IMG/VR virus record: IMGVR_UViG_3300031975_000142
Location: 1 to 23,569 of that record
Length of the DNA stretch: 23,569 nt
Direction: 5' to 3' (one strand)
Source of the DNA: a virus
Part shown: one piece after another, positions 1 to 8,890 of the stretch
Layout: every line of letters starts with the position of its first letter
Numbering within the stretch: the stretch's first letter is position 1
Notes under the pieces: generated by a model
What the model was told of the DNA's origin: nothing
The model's input: the letters and a program-made list of their open reading frames with translations, nothing else
Database searches by the model: none
Position numbers and translations under genes: made by a program

Positions 1-1122
1 ATCACCATTAGCATTAGTTCTATTACTATTAAATGTGATCTTAAATCCTGTTGAATTAATATCAAACTGATTTTGAATTGTGCCTTCAGCAGCAGCAGAG
101 TTTGGATACAAATGAACAGGATATTGACCTACCGACATACCTCGCATATTATCAAATATTTGCCAATTTTCAGCACCGTCTGCATCTTTAATCATTAACC
201 ATTGAGGCTCAAACCCAAGGTTAATAGTAGGTCCATCATTACTACCATTACCAGTATAACTCCCACACTTGATAATATCCTGATCTCCAGGTTCACCAAA
301 ACCACCGTCATCATTGTTGTGTGCAAATAGGTATGCTACATAACCACCTCCATCTTCACCAGAAACTTGGTTATTACCACCAACAAAAAACTGTGTTGAA
401 GTAGGCGTTAAGTAATTGCTCCCATTACCAAAAACACCTGCGCTGTCCGTTTTAGCTGCTGAAGTGTTTAGCTTAATATAGTCGGTACTACCTGTAAACT
501 CTCTGTGCCAAACAGCCCAGTCATATGCTGCGCTTGTAGATTTAACTATTATCATGCCTGGAACTGACCCAAGGTTATGGTCTATCGTCATTGCTGAACC
601 TGTCCCAGTATACGTCACAATATCAAAAAATTTAGGCTGCGATCTAAATGTAAAACCAACATTTTTAACAGTATTATTATTGAAAGTAGTCCCAACTCCT
701 ACCCGAAACCCATCAGAGTTAAAAGAGTCCATTAAATCATCTACACTGCCTGATTCAGTAGTTCTATCGGTTCTTAGCCTAACATTAGCACCTCTAATAG
801 TGTCAAAGATGTGAGGTGCAGTAGCACTATCTCTATTGTAAAGCCACAACATGCCTTCCTTATTAGCTAAATCTATACCTGTTGTAATATCTTGAGCACC
901 TGTATTACCATCTGCTGTACCAGTCCACAAAGTAGTCTGAAACAAACCATCAACAAAAGCAGCAGGGTTAAAGTTAGCTACGTTAGGCCAGTTACCACCT
1001 TTGATAAGATCTAGTGCTTCATTAATATCCCATATACCTGACGCTTTGCTATCTTTAAAGTTACCATCAGGTACTACTTTAGTAGCAGATATAACGTTAG
1101 CTGTGAAGTCTTTAGTTGACAT
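1..1122 (-). CDS. Tail fibre protein with C-terminal jelly-roll-like domain (partial, 3' end outside window)
   Basis: The frame is open from an ATG at 1122 to the window edge, 374 codons without a stop. The start overlaps the upstream stop as TAATG, and a GGAGG lies 9 nt before it. The N-terminus begins MSTKDFTANVISATKVVP. From about residue 170 onward there are blocks such as VTYTGTGSAMTIDHNLGSVP, WAVWHREFTGSTDYIKLNT, YVAYLFAHNN, IIKCGSYTGNGS and LGFEPQWLMIKDA. These resemble a domain recurrent in marine phage tail fibres (DUF7483-like, by memory). The likely role is receptor contact or a distal tail structure, and its place at the end of a fibre gene cluster agrees. The N-terminal part (residues 1-165) probably joins it to the rest of the tail. 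The true C-terminus is not visible. The family call is fairly sure; the receptor is unknown. Confidence 0.8.
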   Translation of the reverse strand, partial: MSTKDFTANVISATKVVPDGNFKDSKASGIWDINEALDLIKGGNWPNVANFNPAAFVDGLFQTTLWTGTADGNTGAQDITTGIDLANKEGMLWLYNRDSATAPHIFDTIRGANVRLRTDRTTESGSVDDLMDSFNSDGFRVGVGTTFNNNTVKNVGFTFRSQPKFFDIVTYTGTGSAMTIDHNLGSVPGMIIVKSTSAAYDWAVWHREFTGSTDYIKLNTSAAKTDSAGVFGNGSNYLTPTSTQFFVGGNNQVSGEDGGGYVAYLFAHNNDDGGFGEPGDQDIIKCGSYTGNGSNDGPTINLGFEPQWLMIKDADGAENWQIFDNMRGMSVGQYPVHLYPNSAAAEGTIQNQFDINSTGFKITFNSNRTNANGD

Positions 1123-2093
1123 TAACCTATGCCTCCATGAGTAGAAGTTACACCTGCGTAATGTACATGCGGAGAAAAGTCTGAGTCTCCTAAATTTGAA
1201 AAAGCAGTTACTGCATTTCCTGTAGAAGCAATTGTTATTCTATTTTGTGTTTGAGGAGAGCCACACATAAAAAAACCAATTGTATCGCTACTGAAAGATG
1301 AATCGGCAAAAACACGAGCTGCTGCTGTTAAATCTCCAAAGTCTGTAACATTACCTGTGCTTGCTATAGTAACATATTCCATTACATTTGTACTTGATCC
1401 ATCGTTGCCTCCACCAAAAACACCTCTAGTGCTACTAGAAAGACCATCAAGGAAAACTTTTGATGCACTTAAATTACCAAAGTCTGAGGAGTTTCCTGTA
1501 GATGATATGGTCACATAATCAATAGTGTTATCTGATGTTCCTCCCTCACGCCCTCCCCCATGAACATATCTTGTAGTTGAACTAAATGAAGCACCAGCTT
1601 CTCTCTGACTTGTCATGTCTCCAAAATCTTGAGCATTTCCAGTTGATGCTATGGTAATATAATCCATTGTGTTAACATCAGCACCAGCTGATCCGTTTTG
1701 ACCGCCACCAAAAATCCCTCTAGTCGTATTACTAGCACCTGATAAAGCAGATCTACCTTCACTCAAATCGCCAAAGTCTGATCCACTCCCACTAGAACCA
1801 AGAGTTATATACTGTATTACATTTATACCATCGCCACCACTTTCAGAGCTACCCCCTGCCATAATACCTCTTGTTGTACTAGAGCAACCTGCAGGTCTTT
1901 TTTGTCCTGCAGCCATGTCACCAAAGTCTGAGTTAGATCCTTCTGAAGTTAGAGTTATTAACTGTACTGAGTTTGAAAAAGTGGTGCTAGATGTTCTTCC
2001 ACCCATCAACCAAGCAAGATTTGGTGCGGTAGGCCAGTCTGAGGAATACTGTGCTTGTGTTGTGAGTGACCACACGCCATTAAAGTTAGGCAT
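1122..2093 (-). CDS. Tail-associated repeat protein, probable six-unit beta-propeller (Kelch/RCC1-like)
   Basis: A 323-residue protein starting MPNFNGVWSLTTQAQYSSDW, a typical N-terminus for phage tail proteins of this type. It then has six units of about 48 residues, each with a core like YITIASTGNATDFGDL, a variable stretch, then STTRGIFGGG. The GGG and aromatic YITI pattern resembles propeller blades (galactose-oxidase/Kelch style), so a surface-exposed binding propeller on the tail is inferred. The last unit is degenerate (QNRITIASTGNAVTAFSN). The C-terminus is THGGIG, matching the HGGL end of the neighbouring paralogue. The start ATG at 2093 follows GGAGG by 9 nt and lies 2 nt after the upstream stop. 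The stop overlaps the next ATG by one base, so coupled translation is likely. The ligand is unknown. Confidence 0.8.
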   Translation of the reverse strand: MPNFNGVWSLTTQAQYSSDWPTAPNLAWLMGGRTSSTTFSNSVQLITLTSEGSNSDFGDMAAGQKRPAGCSSTTRGIMAGGSSESGGDGINVIQYITLGSSGSGSDFGDLSEGRSALSGASNTTRGIFGGGQNGSAGADVNTMDYITIASTGNAQDFGDMTSQREAGASFSSTTRYVHGGGREGGTSDNTIDYVTISSTGNSSDFGNLSASKVFLDGLSSSTRGVFGGGNDGSSTNVMEYVTIASTGNVTDFGDLTAAARVFADSSFSSDTIGFFMCGSPQTQNRITIASTGNAVTAFSNLGDSDFSPHVHYAGVTSTHGGIG

Positions 2094-2095
2094 GG

Positions 2096-2788
2096 TTAGA
2101 GTCCTCCATGATTATTAGAAAGACCTGAACCAAAACGAACTGAAGCATCTAAATCTCCCCAATCAGAAGCATTACCAGTGCTAGATATAGTAACATAATC
2201 CATTACATTAGATGGACCAGACCCACCCATCCAAACAGCATAAGTGTCTTTACTAGAAGTTGCAGTTATTCTTCCTCTACCTACACTCAAATCACCAAAG
2301 TCTTGAGCATCTCCTGTTGAGGCTATTGTTACATAATCAATTACATTAATATTTGAACCACCACCACCTTTTAAAGCTCTTGTATTAGAAGTAGCCATAC
2401 CAGGGTATTCTCCTAGCCCACCCGAAATACAATCTCCAAAGTCAGTAGCATTACCAGTAGAAGCTATTGTTATATAATTAATTACATTACTAGAACCTGT
2501 ACCTGGCAGATTACCACCTGCAAAAAGACCTCTTGTTGTAGAACCACCAGAACAATGACTTGTTTTATTTTCAGTTAAATCACCAAAGTCTGTTGAGTTG
2601 CCTGTAGAAGCTATGGTTATATATTGTATTCTATTTGTCCCAGATCCCTCTTCTCCCCCTCCTGTAACATTTCTAGTAGAGTTAGACAAAGATGAGGTAT
2701 CTTGATTATTTGCAGCTAAATTACCAAAGTCTGTTGCGTTGCCTGTAGAAGCAATAGTAATGTATTCTATTATATTAACAGCAGCCAT
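2096..2788 (-). CDS. Propeller-repeat tail protein, C-terminal part of a gene apparently split from 2803..3309
   Basis: A 230-residue protein beginning MAAVNIIEYITIASTGNATD, that is, directly at the conserved core of a repeat with no leader domain. It holds five repeat units and ends SNNHGGL. The ATG at 2788 has no clear ribosome binding site. The preceding gene ends one frame away, only 14 nt upstream, in the middle of a repeat (GIFSGGKND then stop). The one unit there plus five here make six, the number in the intact paralogue at 1122..2093. The simplest reading is one FN3-plus-propeller gene broken by a one-base frame change; reinitiation at 2788 is the alternative. The CATGGAGGA that encodes the C-terminal HGG also supplies the ribosome binding site for the gene at 2093. 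Confidence 0.7.
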   Translation of the reverse strand: MAAVNIIEYITIASTGNATDFGNLAANNQDTSSLSNSTRNVTGGGEEGSGTNRIQYITIASTGNSTDFGDLTENKTSHCSGGSTTRGLFAGGNLPGTGSSNVINYITIASTGNATDFGDCISGGLGEYPGMATSNTRALKGGGGSNINVIDYVTIASTGDAQDFGDLSVGRGRITATSSKDTYAVWMGGSGPSNVMDYVTISSTGNASDWGDLDASVRFGSGLSNNHGGL

Positions 2789-2802
2789 TTTTACACCATT
2801 GT

Positions 2803-3309
2803 TTAATCATTCTTGCCCCCAGAAAATATCCCCCTAGTTGAAGAAGCACCGCTATTTCCAAACCTTTGCCTAACTGCACTTAAATTACCAAAGTCTGTAG
2901 TATTACCTGTAGAAGCTAAAGTAAAATACCGTATATCATCTCTCATACTACCTGTATCACCACCTGCAAATATTCCTCTTGCAGCAGCAGGAGTAAAACT
3001 AGCACTAGCAACACTAGGAGCAGATGTGCCGTAAGCATTAATAGCCCACACTTTAGCTGTAGATGCAGCGGAACTAAGATCACTTACAACAATAGGAGAG
3101 GATGTACCTGTGTTAGAACCTGTACTGTAATCAGTGCCGTCTGTACTAACTTGTGCAACAAACCCTGTAATAGCAGATGTACCTGCATCAGTAGGTGCAG
3201 TAAATGCTATACTAACAGTACCAACACCTACAGTAGGTGTGATAGCTGTAGGTGGATCAGGTGCATCTAATCCATCAGTACCAATAAAGCCACCGTTTTT
3301 ATTAGCCAT
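2803..3309 (-). CDS. Fibronectin type III domain plus one propeller repeat; N-terminal part of split tail gene
   Basis: A 168-residue protein. Residues about 15-108 form a fibronectin type III domain (DAPDPPTAITPTVGVGTVSI..., then SSPIVVSDL and VWAINAYGTSAPS, the usual FN3 G-strand region). Residues about 110-168 are one Kelch-like repeat (RGIFAGGDTG..., IRYFTLASTGNTTDFGNL, SSTRGIFSGG). It stops at KND, where the family normally runs straight into the next YITI unit. That unit appears in the -1 frame and is picked up by the ORF at 2788. FN3 domains are common linkers in phage tail proteins. The start ATG at 3309 lies 2 nt after the previous stop. I infer a tail surface protein. Whether the frame break is real or an error cannot be told from one sequence. 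Confidence 0.7.
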   Translation of the reverse strand: MANKNGGFIGTDGLDAPDPPTAITPTVGVGTVSIAFTAPTDAGTSAITGFVAQVSTDGTDYSTGSNTGTSSPIVVSDLSSAASTAKVWAINAYGTSAPSVASASFTPAAARGIFAGGDTGSMRDDIRYFTLASTGNTTDFGNLSAVRQRFGNSGASSTRGIFSGGKND

Positions 3310-3311
3310 TG

Positions 3312-3677
3312 TTATGCATCATCCATTAATTCAAAGCTACACAAGTATGTTAAGTCACTAGCTGCAGAAGCTGTAACTGCAAGTATGTCTGTTTCATCCA
3401 AGTAGAATCCATTGTCTTTACCTACAACAACTAACGTAGCATCAGCAGGTACAGATACAGTCTTAGCAATGGCAACATAGTTTGATCCATTGTCTACACT
3501 TACCTCTACTGTAATATCAGCAGCGTTAGTACCATCAATGTTTGATATCATAAGTGTGTTTACTTTAGCAACTTTGTCTGCAGCTACATCAATAATAGAT
3601 GCCCTACTTGTTGTTACTGCACCTGCTACTGTCGTAGGTGTAATACTTGATACATTAATTAAATTTATTACGGCCAT
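3312..3677 (-). CDS. Small beta-rich virion protein of unknown function
   Basis: A 121-residue protein, MAVINLINVSSITPTTVAGA..., with alternating hydrophobic and polar residues and phrases such as VNTLMISNIDGTNAADITVEV and NGSNYVAIAKTVSVPADATLV. These are typical of small beta-sandwich phage structural proteins. No catalytic motif, signal peptide or membrane segment is visible. The AAAGGAAAAGGTAA just before the ATG is a good ribosome binding region. It sits between the long fibre gene and the FN3/propeller gene, so a role in the tail tip, as a fibre adaptor or chaperone-like partner, is possible. I recognise the type as recurrent in marine phage contigs but cannot name a function. Confidence 0.75.
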   Translation of the reverse strand: MAVINLINVSSITPTTVAGAVTTSRASIIDVAADKVAKVNTLMISNIDGTNAADITVEVSVDNGSNYVAIAKTVSVPADATLVVVGKDNGFYLDETDILAVTASAASDLTYLCSFELMDDA

Positions 3678-3692
3678 TTACCTTTTCCTTTA

Positions 3693-6197
3693 TTATCCAA
3701 ATACAATTGCCATAGCGATAGCAAATCCTTTAGTAGCTGAACTACCACTAGCATAAGTTTTTAAATCTGATGCAGGAATAGTTTTCATTGTTCCACCATC
3801 ATTAACTACAAAACCATCTGCATCTGCCACTGTTATTGAACTACCAACAGAAGTATCTCCATCTAATAAGTTTAACTCTGCTGCTGTAGATGTTACTGCA
3901 ACTCCACCTATTTGTAAAGCAGTTGACGCATTTATAGTAGGTGCAGTTACTGTTCCAGTGAATGTTGGATCTGCTACAAAAGCTACTGTACCTGATGCAT
4001 CAGGGAATGTAATAGTTCTATCTGCAGTAGGGTTAGCAACAGTTAAAACAGTTTCGTGATCGTTTGCACTAGACCCTTCTATAGTAATACCTGAGTCACT
4101 TAAATATAGGCCACTTACTGTAGGGCTTGTAATTGTTTTGTTTGTTAGTGTTTTTGTTGTTTGTGCATAGTATGTATCAAGTAAGTCTACATCAAAATAC
4201 TTTAATCCAGTAGCTGAATTATCATACATAAGTATTGCATCATTGTTTGCTACTGCTGTAGAAGTGTCAGGACTAATTGCTGATACATCTGCTACAGTAT
4301 TAATCTCTGCACCTGTAGCATTAAGACCTGTTACATTATTAGCTGTTGCATTTACAGCTTGTATACGAGCTTCAACTGATTGCTGTGTAGGAACTAATGT
4401 TGCGCTGTTGGAAGACATATCATCTTCATCAACAAAGCCTGTAATAGTTATAGTCCCATCTGATAAACTACCATAAGTTACAGTACCTGTTGTAGTAATT
4501 GCAGATGAGCCATTATTTATAGCACCAAACCCACTTGAGATACTACCACTGTTTAGAGCACCTACTGTAGTTACATTACTTAGAGTATCTAAAGATGTCT
4601 CCATATATGTTTCAAAGTCAGTAAGAGCTACCTGCTTCATAGTACCTGCATCATTAACTACAACTCTATCTGCATCTGCAAGTGTAGTAGATGTAGCAGA
4701 CGTGTCACCATCCATGATGTTTAACTCTTCAGGTGTAGCACTAATTTGAGTAGTACTTACTGCAGCTAGTACAGGAATAGTACCACTTTGGTTAGGGAGG
4801 TTAATTGTACGGTCTGCTGTAGGATCTACAATAGTAAGTGTAGTTTCGTGATCATCAGCAGTAGCACCCTCAAACACAACAGCATTCTGTGCGTTCATAG
4901 TAACAGTATCTACTACTGTGGTAGTTCCTCCTACAGTCAAATTACCTGTAATGGTAAAGTTACGAATACCTGTGTAGTCTTTATTTGAGTCTAACACTAC
5001 AGCTTTAGAAGCTATGGCTGTACCAATTGCAGTACTTCCCAAGTCTAGTGCGTTAAGTTCACCTACAACTGCTGTGATGCCATCTAGTGTATTAAGTTCT
5101 GCAGCAGTAGAAGTAACTCCATCTAGTATATTCAACTCTGCTGCTGTAGATGTAACACCATCAAGAATGTTTAGCTCTGCAGTAGTAGAAGTAACACCAT
5201 CCATAATATTGAGTTCAGCAGTAGTTGCAGTCACACCGTCCAGAATGTTTAGCTCTGCTGCTGTAGATGTTACTACCGTACCGCCAAGAGCAAGTCCATT
5301 TGTTCCATCGTGAGAGGCTATATTAAAATCATAAGAACCATCAGCAAATGTAGTGTTACCAGTAATAGTAATTGTACTACCATCTGCAGTAATGCTATCT
5401 AGTGCAATGTTTCCTACGTTAGTAATGTTTGCATCACCAAAAGATGTAGCAGCTAATGTTGTAGCTCCTGCTACAGCAAGTGTACCTGCAATGGCAGTGT
5501 TACCGCTTGTGTCTGCAACAGTAAACTTGTTACTGTCCATAGTCAGACCACCATTAAGTGCTGTAGCTCCTGTAACTGTAAGTGTACCTGCTACTGTACC
5601 ATTTGCGTCTACAGCAAGAGTATCTATGTTAGCAGTACCATCAATGTACAAGTTACGCCACTCAGAGCCAGAAGCACCTAAGTCATGCGTATCATCTGCA
5701 GAAGGTATAAGGGGAGAAGCAACATCAGCAGTTACTGTAACTGTATCTGAAGCTGCATTACCAAGTGTAGTGTTTCCATTTACAGAAAGGTTACCTGTTA
5801 CTGTAGCATTCTCATCTACTTGAAGTGTGTCTACTGTAGCTGTGCCATCTAAGTATAAGTCTTTAAACTCTACAGAGCTTGAACCTAAATCTATATCGTT
5901 ATCTGTTACAGGTACAACAACACCATCTTGAAACCTTATTTGCTCTACTGCTGATGAAGAAACCTCAACAAACACACCATGTCTGTTGTTACTGGTATCT
6001 ACTACAACTTTATTTAAAGCATCAGTGTCAGCTATAAGAGGTACATACGCTCCCTCAGTAGAACTGCCATCATGTTTATGCCCACCCGATAAAGCAAACG
6101 CATCTCGTATAGCGTTATACTCTGCGTTTACTGGTGCAGCTTTAATAACCTCGTTAGGTTGTATTGTTGATGCTGACTGTCTTGCATAACCTGCCAT
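3693..6197 (-). CDS. Long tail fibre protein with ELNILDGVT tandem repeats
   Basis: An 834-residue protein. The N-terminus (MAGYARQSASTIQPNEVIKA, then AFALSGGHKHDGSSTEG) is typical of phage fibre attachment regions. Residues about 95-290 hold several beta units of the form DLGSSSVEFKDLYLDGTATVDTL and NGTVAGTLTVTGATAL. Residues about 308-387 hold six tandem 13-residue units based on TAAELNILDGVTS. Two further ELN(I/L)(M/L)DGDTS units each precede a segment like ADRVVVNDAGTMKQ. Such repeats build long trimeric beta-helical shafts. The C-terminus ends in a short hydrophobic KGFAIAMAIVFG. The start is 1 nt after the stop of the upstream gene. It is probably the main fibre shaft; receptor specificity may lie in neighbouring genes. 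Confidence 0.85.
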   Translation of the reverse strand: MAGYARQSASTIQPNEVIKAAPVNAEYNAIRDAFALSGGHKHDGSSTEGAYVPLIADTDALNKVVVDTSNNRHGVFVEVSSSAVEQIRFQDGVVVPVTDNDIDLGSSSVEFKDLYLDGTATVDTLQVDENATVTGNLSVNGNTTLGNAASDTVTVTADVASPLIPSADDTHDLGASGSEWRNLYIDGTANIDTLAVDANGTVAGTLTVTGATALNGGLTMDSNKFTVADTSGNTAIAGTLAVAGATTLAATSFGDANITNVGNIALDSITADGSTITITGNTTFADGSYDFNIASHDGTNGLALGGTVVTSTAAELNILDGVTATTAELNIMDGVTSTTAELNILDGVTSTAAELNILDGVTSTAAELNTLDGITAVVGELNALDLGSTAIGTAIASKAVVLDSNKDYTGIRNFTITGNLTVGGTTTVVDTVTMNAQNAVVFEGATADDHETTLTIVDPTADRTINLPNQSGTIPVLAAVSTTQISATPEELNIMDGDTSATSTTLADADRVVVNDAGTMKQVALTDFETYMETSLDTLSNVTTVGALNSGSISSGFGAINNGSSAITTTGTVTYGSLSDGTITITGFVDEDDMSSNSATLVPTQQSVEARIQAVNATANNVTGLNATGAEINTVADVSAISPDTSTAVANNDAILMYDNSATGLKYFDVDLLDTYYAQTTKTLTNKTITSPTVSGLYLSDSGITIEGSSANDHETVLTVANPTADRTITFPDASGTVAFVADPTFTGTVTAPTINASTALQIGGVAVTSTAAELNLLDGDTSVGSSITVADADGFVVNDGGTMKTIPASDLKTYASGSSATKGFAIAMAIVFG
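5040..5273 (-). repeat. Six tandem 39-bp units inside the fibre gene
   Basis: The codons for ELN recur at exact 39-nt spacing (on the plus strand near 5052, 5091, 5130, 5169, 5208 and 5247). They encode the 13-residue unit TAAELNILDGVTS with small changes. Copies differ mostly at third codon positions, so the protein pattern is under selection while the DNA drifts. Gain or loss of units would stay in frame and change shaft length. Confidence 0.9.
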
Positions 6198-6198
6198 G

Positions 6199-8106
6199 TT
6201 ATAACCTGTCTCCTACCCCAAATGTAATTACTAAACCTTGTATACTGTGTGATGCTTTACTGTCATTTGTGACGTAACGTAACGAAATTGCTTTGCCTGA
6301 TCCTGATATGTTTGTTCTTCTTATTGGTGAAGGACTACCATCATATATAGCACCGCTTGTGGCATCATCAGCAGCATACGCAGCTTCGTTATAATAGGCA
6401 GCAGCACCTGTATTACTTAATGTAAAGTCATTGGGGTTCAAAACATCTACATCTTCGTAATCATAAACTGCTGACATTAGTATTTCATTATCGCCTTCAG
6501 AACGTAAGTAAGTAGCTATAGTGTAAAATATCTTACGTTGTTCAGGGTCTTGCATATGTAAATAAGGGGTTTGAAAGACACTGAAAATATCAGTTCCTGC
6601 AAAAGAGTTGCCTCTTTCTTGTCTGTGTACTTTCCCTGTACTGTCTCCATGTATTACATATTCATTCTGTCCTATATACCCACTATCTGCACAAGTAGCA
6701 GTGATACCTAATAGCTGTCCATACTCAAACTGTAATCCATTAGGTGTTTGTCTAAAACCTCCTATAACACCTTGAGTATCTGCAGCAGCGAAGAAATATC
6801 TGAACTGCGTCTTTGATCTAACAACAACTGCATTCAAACCATCTAAGTCTATATCAAAAACAACATCTGTAAATACTGATTGAATGTCTTTTGATACAGT
6901 CTCTAAGTTTACATCACCTATTTTATCTGTACCAGAAACAGGACGTAGACCATCTTGTGAAAGAAATAGTAAGTCACCACCTATTTCTATAACACTATCT
7001 GTAGCTAGACAACCAAGATTATCTGTAACAGATTCCAATACAAAGTTGGCTATATTGTTACCTACAAGCTTACGAATGTTGTTACTGCCAAAAACATACA
7101 AAGCATCACGAAATGTTTTTATGGCTACTATAGGAAAACCTACATTTATTACACCTGATCCATTAGCTGCTGTATAGTTTAGTTCATCGTAAGGTGCACT
7201 GAAAAATAAGTTTGTTTCTTGGGCAGGGTCACCTGCTAAGAACATGTGGTTTTGAAATACAGCAGAAAATTTGGGGTCTGTAGGAGCGTTACTATCAGTA
7301 ACTTGTTTATATGTAGTACCATCATATGTTGATGCAGGGTTAATTCCATCTGTCAATATTATTTTTGGACTACCAAAATTATACTTTGTAAACCTTACCT
7401 TGCTAACATCTGTCATCGTAGGGTTACTTGTTCTAAATAAACCTGTACCCGATCCTACCTCAATAGCTGCTGCTGTCCCTGCACTTACAGCTATCTGCGT
7501 AATTGTGTTAAAGTATTTTGTACTACTTACTGTGGAATTGTTTGGCCCATTCACTACTTCAGTTTGTGCTGTGCCTAAATAGTCTGTACCTGTAATAGTA
7601 AAGGTTTTACCTGATTCATTACCTGTTCCGAAAAAAGTAACTAGTCTAGGTTGTTCTGATGCAGCCGTTGTAAAATTTACAGAACCGCCAGAAGCCAATG
7701 CACCATTGATTGTTAAGTTACCTGATCCTCCTGGTGTCTGTGAAGCACATACTCCATCCCTATCATTTGCAATAACATCACAGGTTATTTCCCCCCATGA
7801 AGTAGAACTGTTGATATATCTATGTAAGTAATTACTACCACTAGAAGGTTTTCTACAAGCTAAGATACCATCGTTGATACCATTAGCTACACATACACCT
7901 AGTGTACCTGTATTGTCTTGACCTGTAACTGTGCCATAATCATTGCTGTAACCATTTATCTTACGATACCCACCTGTAACAGCAGGTTCATAATTAGTTA
8001 GCTTTATAGCAGATCCAGGTTGTGTCTCACCTTGAGATAACACATCCCTACTGGTGTTTAGCCCACCCTGAGAAAAAACTTTAAAGGAAGCTAAATTTTC
8101 AGCCAT
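6199..8106 (-). CDS. Large tail nozzle/stopper-like structural protein
   Basis: A 635-residue protein, MAENLASFKVFSQGGLNTSR..., followed by LTNYEPAVTGGYRKINGYS, a pattern I associate with a large family of podovirus tail proteins. The middle (FRDALYVFGSNNIRKLVGN, then GGDLLFLSQDGLRPVSGTDK) has repeated beta hairpins and looks like a propeller-type tail hub. By position, right after the adaptor gene, it would correspond to the nozzle or stopper that closes the head-tail channel (T7 gp12 or P22 gp10 role). That equivalence is inference from order and general look, not from a motif. The start overlaps the previous stop as TAATG. No signal peptide or membrane segment is visible. Confidence 0.7.
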   Translation of the reverse strand: MAENLASFKVFSQGGLNTSRDVLSQGETQPGSAIKLTNYEPAVTGGYRKINGYSNDYGTVTGQDNTGTLGVCVANGINDGILACRKPSSGSNYLHRYINSSTSWGEITCDVIANDRDGVCASQTPGGSGNLTINGALASGGSVNFTTAASEQPRLVTFFGTGNESGKTFTITGTDYLGTAQTEVVNGPNNSTVSSTKYFNTITQIAVSAGTAAAIEVGSGTGLFRTSNPTMTDVSKVRFTKYNFGSPKIILTDGINPASTYDGTTYKQVTDSNAPTDPKFSAVFQNHMFLAGDPAQETNLFFSAPYDELNYTAANGSGVINVGFPIVAIKTFRDALYVFGSNNIRKLVGNNIANFVLESVTDNLGCLATDSVIEIGGDLLFLSQDGLRPVSGTDKIGDVNLETVSKDIQSVFTDVVFDIDLDGLNAVVVRSKTQFRYFFAAADTQGVIGGFRQTPNGLQFEYGQLLGITATCADSGYIGQNEYVIHGDSTGKVHRQERGNSFAGTDIFSVFQTPYLHMQDPEQRKIFYTIATYLRSEGDNEILMSAVYDYEDVDVLNPNDFTLSNTGAAAYYNEAAYAADDATSGAIYDGSPSPIRRTNISGSGKAISLRYVTNDSKASHSIQGLVITFGVGDRL

Positions 8107-8831
8107 TACATATTACCACTAAATGCACTTGTCCCTGATCGTTCTATTACTGTGGAGCGAACTACTAATATATCATCTACTAAAACTCTACGCATTGCTT
8201 TTATGCCATCTTCAAAATTGTTTTGATGCATTGCAGCACTTTGTTCATTGCTACGGAATCTCATCATAAACATCATAGCACCGTCTATAACTACATGTTT
8301 AAAACGGTCAGGTATAATTACTGTATCATTATAATTTGTTAATTCTGTGGGAAAACTCCAGTAGACGTACTCTATCTGGTAGGCTGCATCTGGCACAGGT
8401 GTAACACCAAACTTCTCTTCTAGTGTTTGATATACGTAAATGGGTGCGCCATCTCCATTAGTTAAATCACCTGTATCGTCTATGCTACGATGGTTTTGTA
8501 TATAGTCATCATAAGAAATAGGTCTAAGCCTCATGGGAGTGTTACCTTTTGAGGTAAGCTTTTTAAGGTAAAAAGTATCCCAGTCTGTGCTAGAGTAATC
8601 ATTAGGAAAACTATACTGTCTAGTACCTGCAGTAAGATCTTGTGTTTGAGTTGTTTTTAAAAAAGGCCACTCCTGACCATCTTGTACAATAAGACGTATA
8701 CTGTTATTGATAGCATCTTTAGCTAAAGCTTGAACATTACGTACTGAGTCAAAGCCTTCACCATTAGCATCTAAGGTAACTTCATTTAACCTGCGTAATA
8801 ATTCATTAACTAATGTAACATATGTAGCCAT
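8106..8831 (-). CDS. Head-to-tail adaptor (tail tubular protein A / gp11-like)
   Basis: A 241-residue protein, MATYVTLVNELLRRLNEVTL. It has a helical N-terminus with NAINNSIRLIVQDGQEWPFL-like content (residues about 38-58), then DLTAGTRQYSFPNDYSSTDW, then VYWSFPTELTNYNDTVIIPDR. The C-terminus is a helical segment (HVVIDGAMMFMMRFRSNEQS). Helix pair, beta insert, then helix is the pattern of podovirus adaptor proteins that ring the portal (T7 gp11 / P22 gp4 role). It lies between the capsid genes and the nozzle-like protein, as expected. Its stop overlaps the next start by one base (TAATG). It is preceded by a GC-rich hairpin at 8855-8880 that may partly separate it from capsid transcripts. I am fairly sure of the class, less of the exact family. 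Confidence 0.7.
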   Translation of the reverse strand: MATYVTLVNELLRRLNEVTLDANGEGFDSVRNVQALAKDAINNSIRLIVQDGQEWPFLKTTQTQDLTAGTRQYSFPNDYSSTDWDTFYLKKLTSKGNTPMRLRPISYDDYIQNHRSIDDTGDLTNGDGAPIYVYQTLEEKFGVTPVPDAAYQIEYVYWSFPTELTNYNDTVIIPDRFKHVVIDGAMMFMMRFRSNEQSAAMHQNNFEDGIKAMRRVLVDDILVVRSTVIERSGTSAFSGNM

Positions 8832-8854
8832 TTTAGTATCCCTTAGATGTACTT

Positions 8855-8880
8855 AAAGGGGCAAGTTTCCCTGCCCCCCT
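8855..8880 (-). terminator. GC-rich hairpin after the capsid genes (possible partial terminator)
   Basis: Read on the minus strand, AGGGGGGCA and TGCCCCTTT form a stem of six Watson-Crick pairs extended by two G-U pairs and one A-U pair, around loop GGGAAACT. Only three T residues follow (TTTAAG), so full termination is doubtful. It lies in the 59-nt gap between the small capsid-associated gene and the adaptor gene. That position would let it lower expression of tail genes relative to capsid. Confidence 0.5.
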
Positions 8881-8890
8881 AGTTTTGTGC

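Noticed and set aside
2803-2830. Programmed -1 frameshift at the propeller gene break
   Set aside because: No X XXY YYZ slippery heptamer in the upstream frame. The -1 frame also has a TGA just before the junction, leaving only a very narrow slip window.
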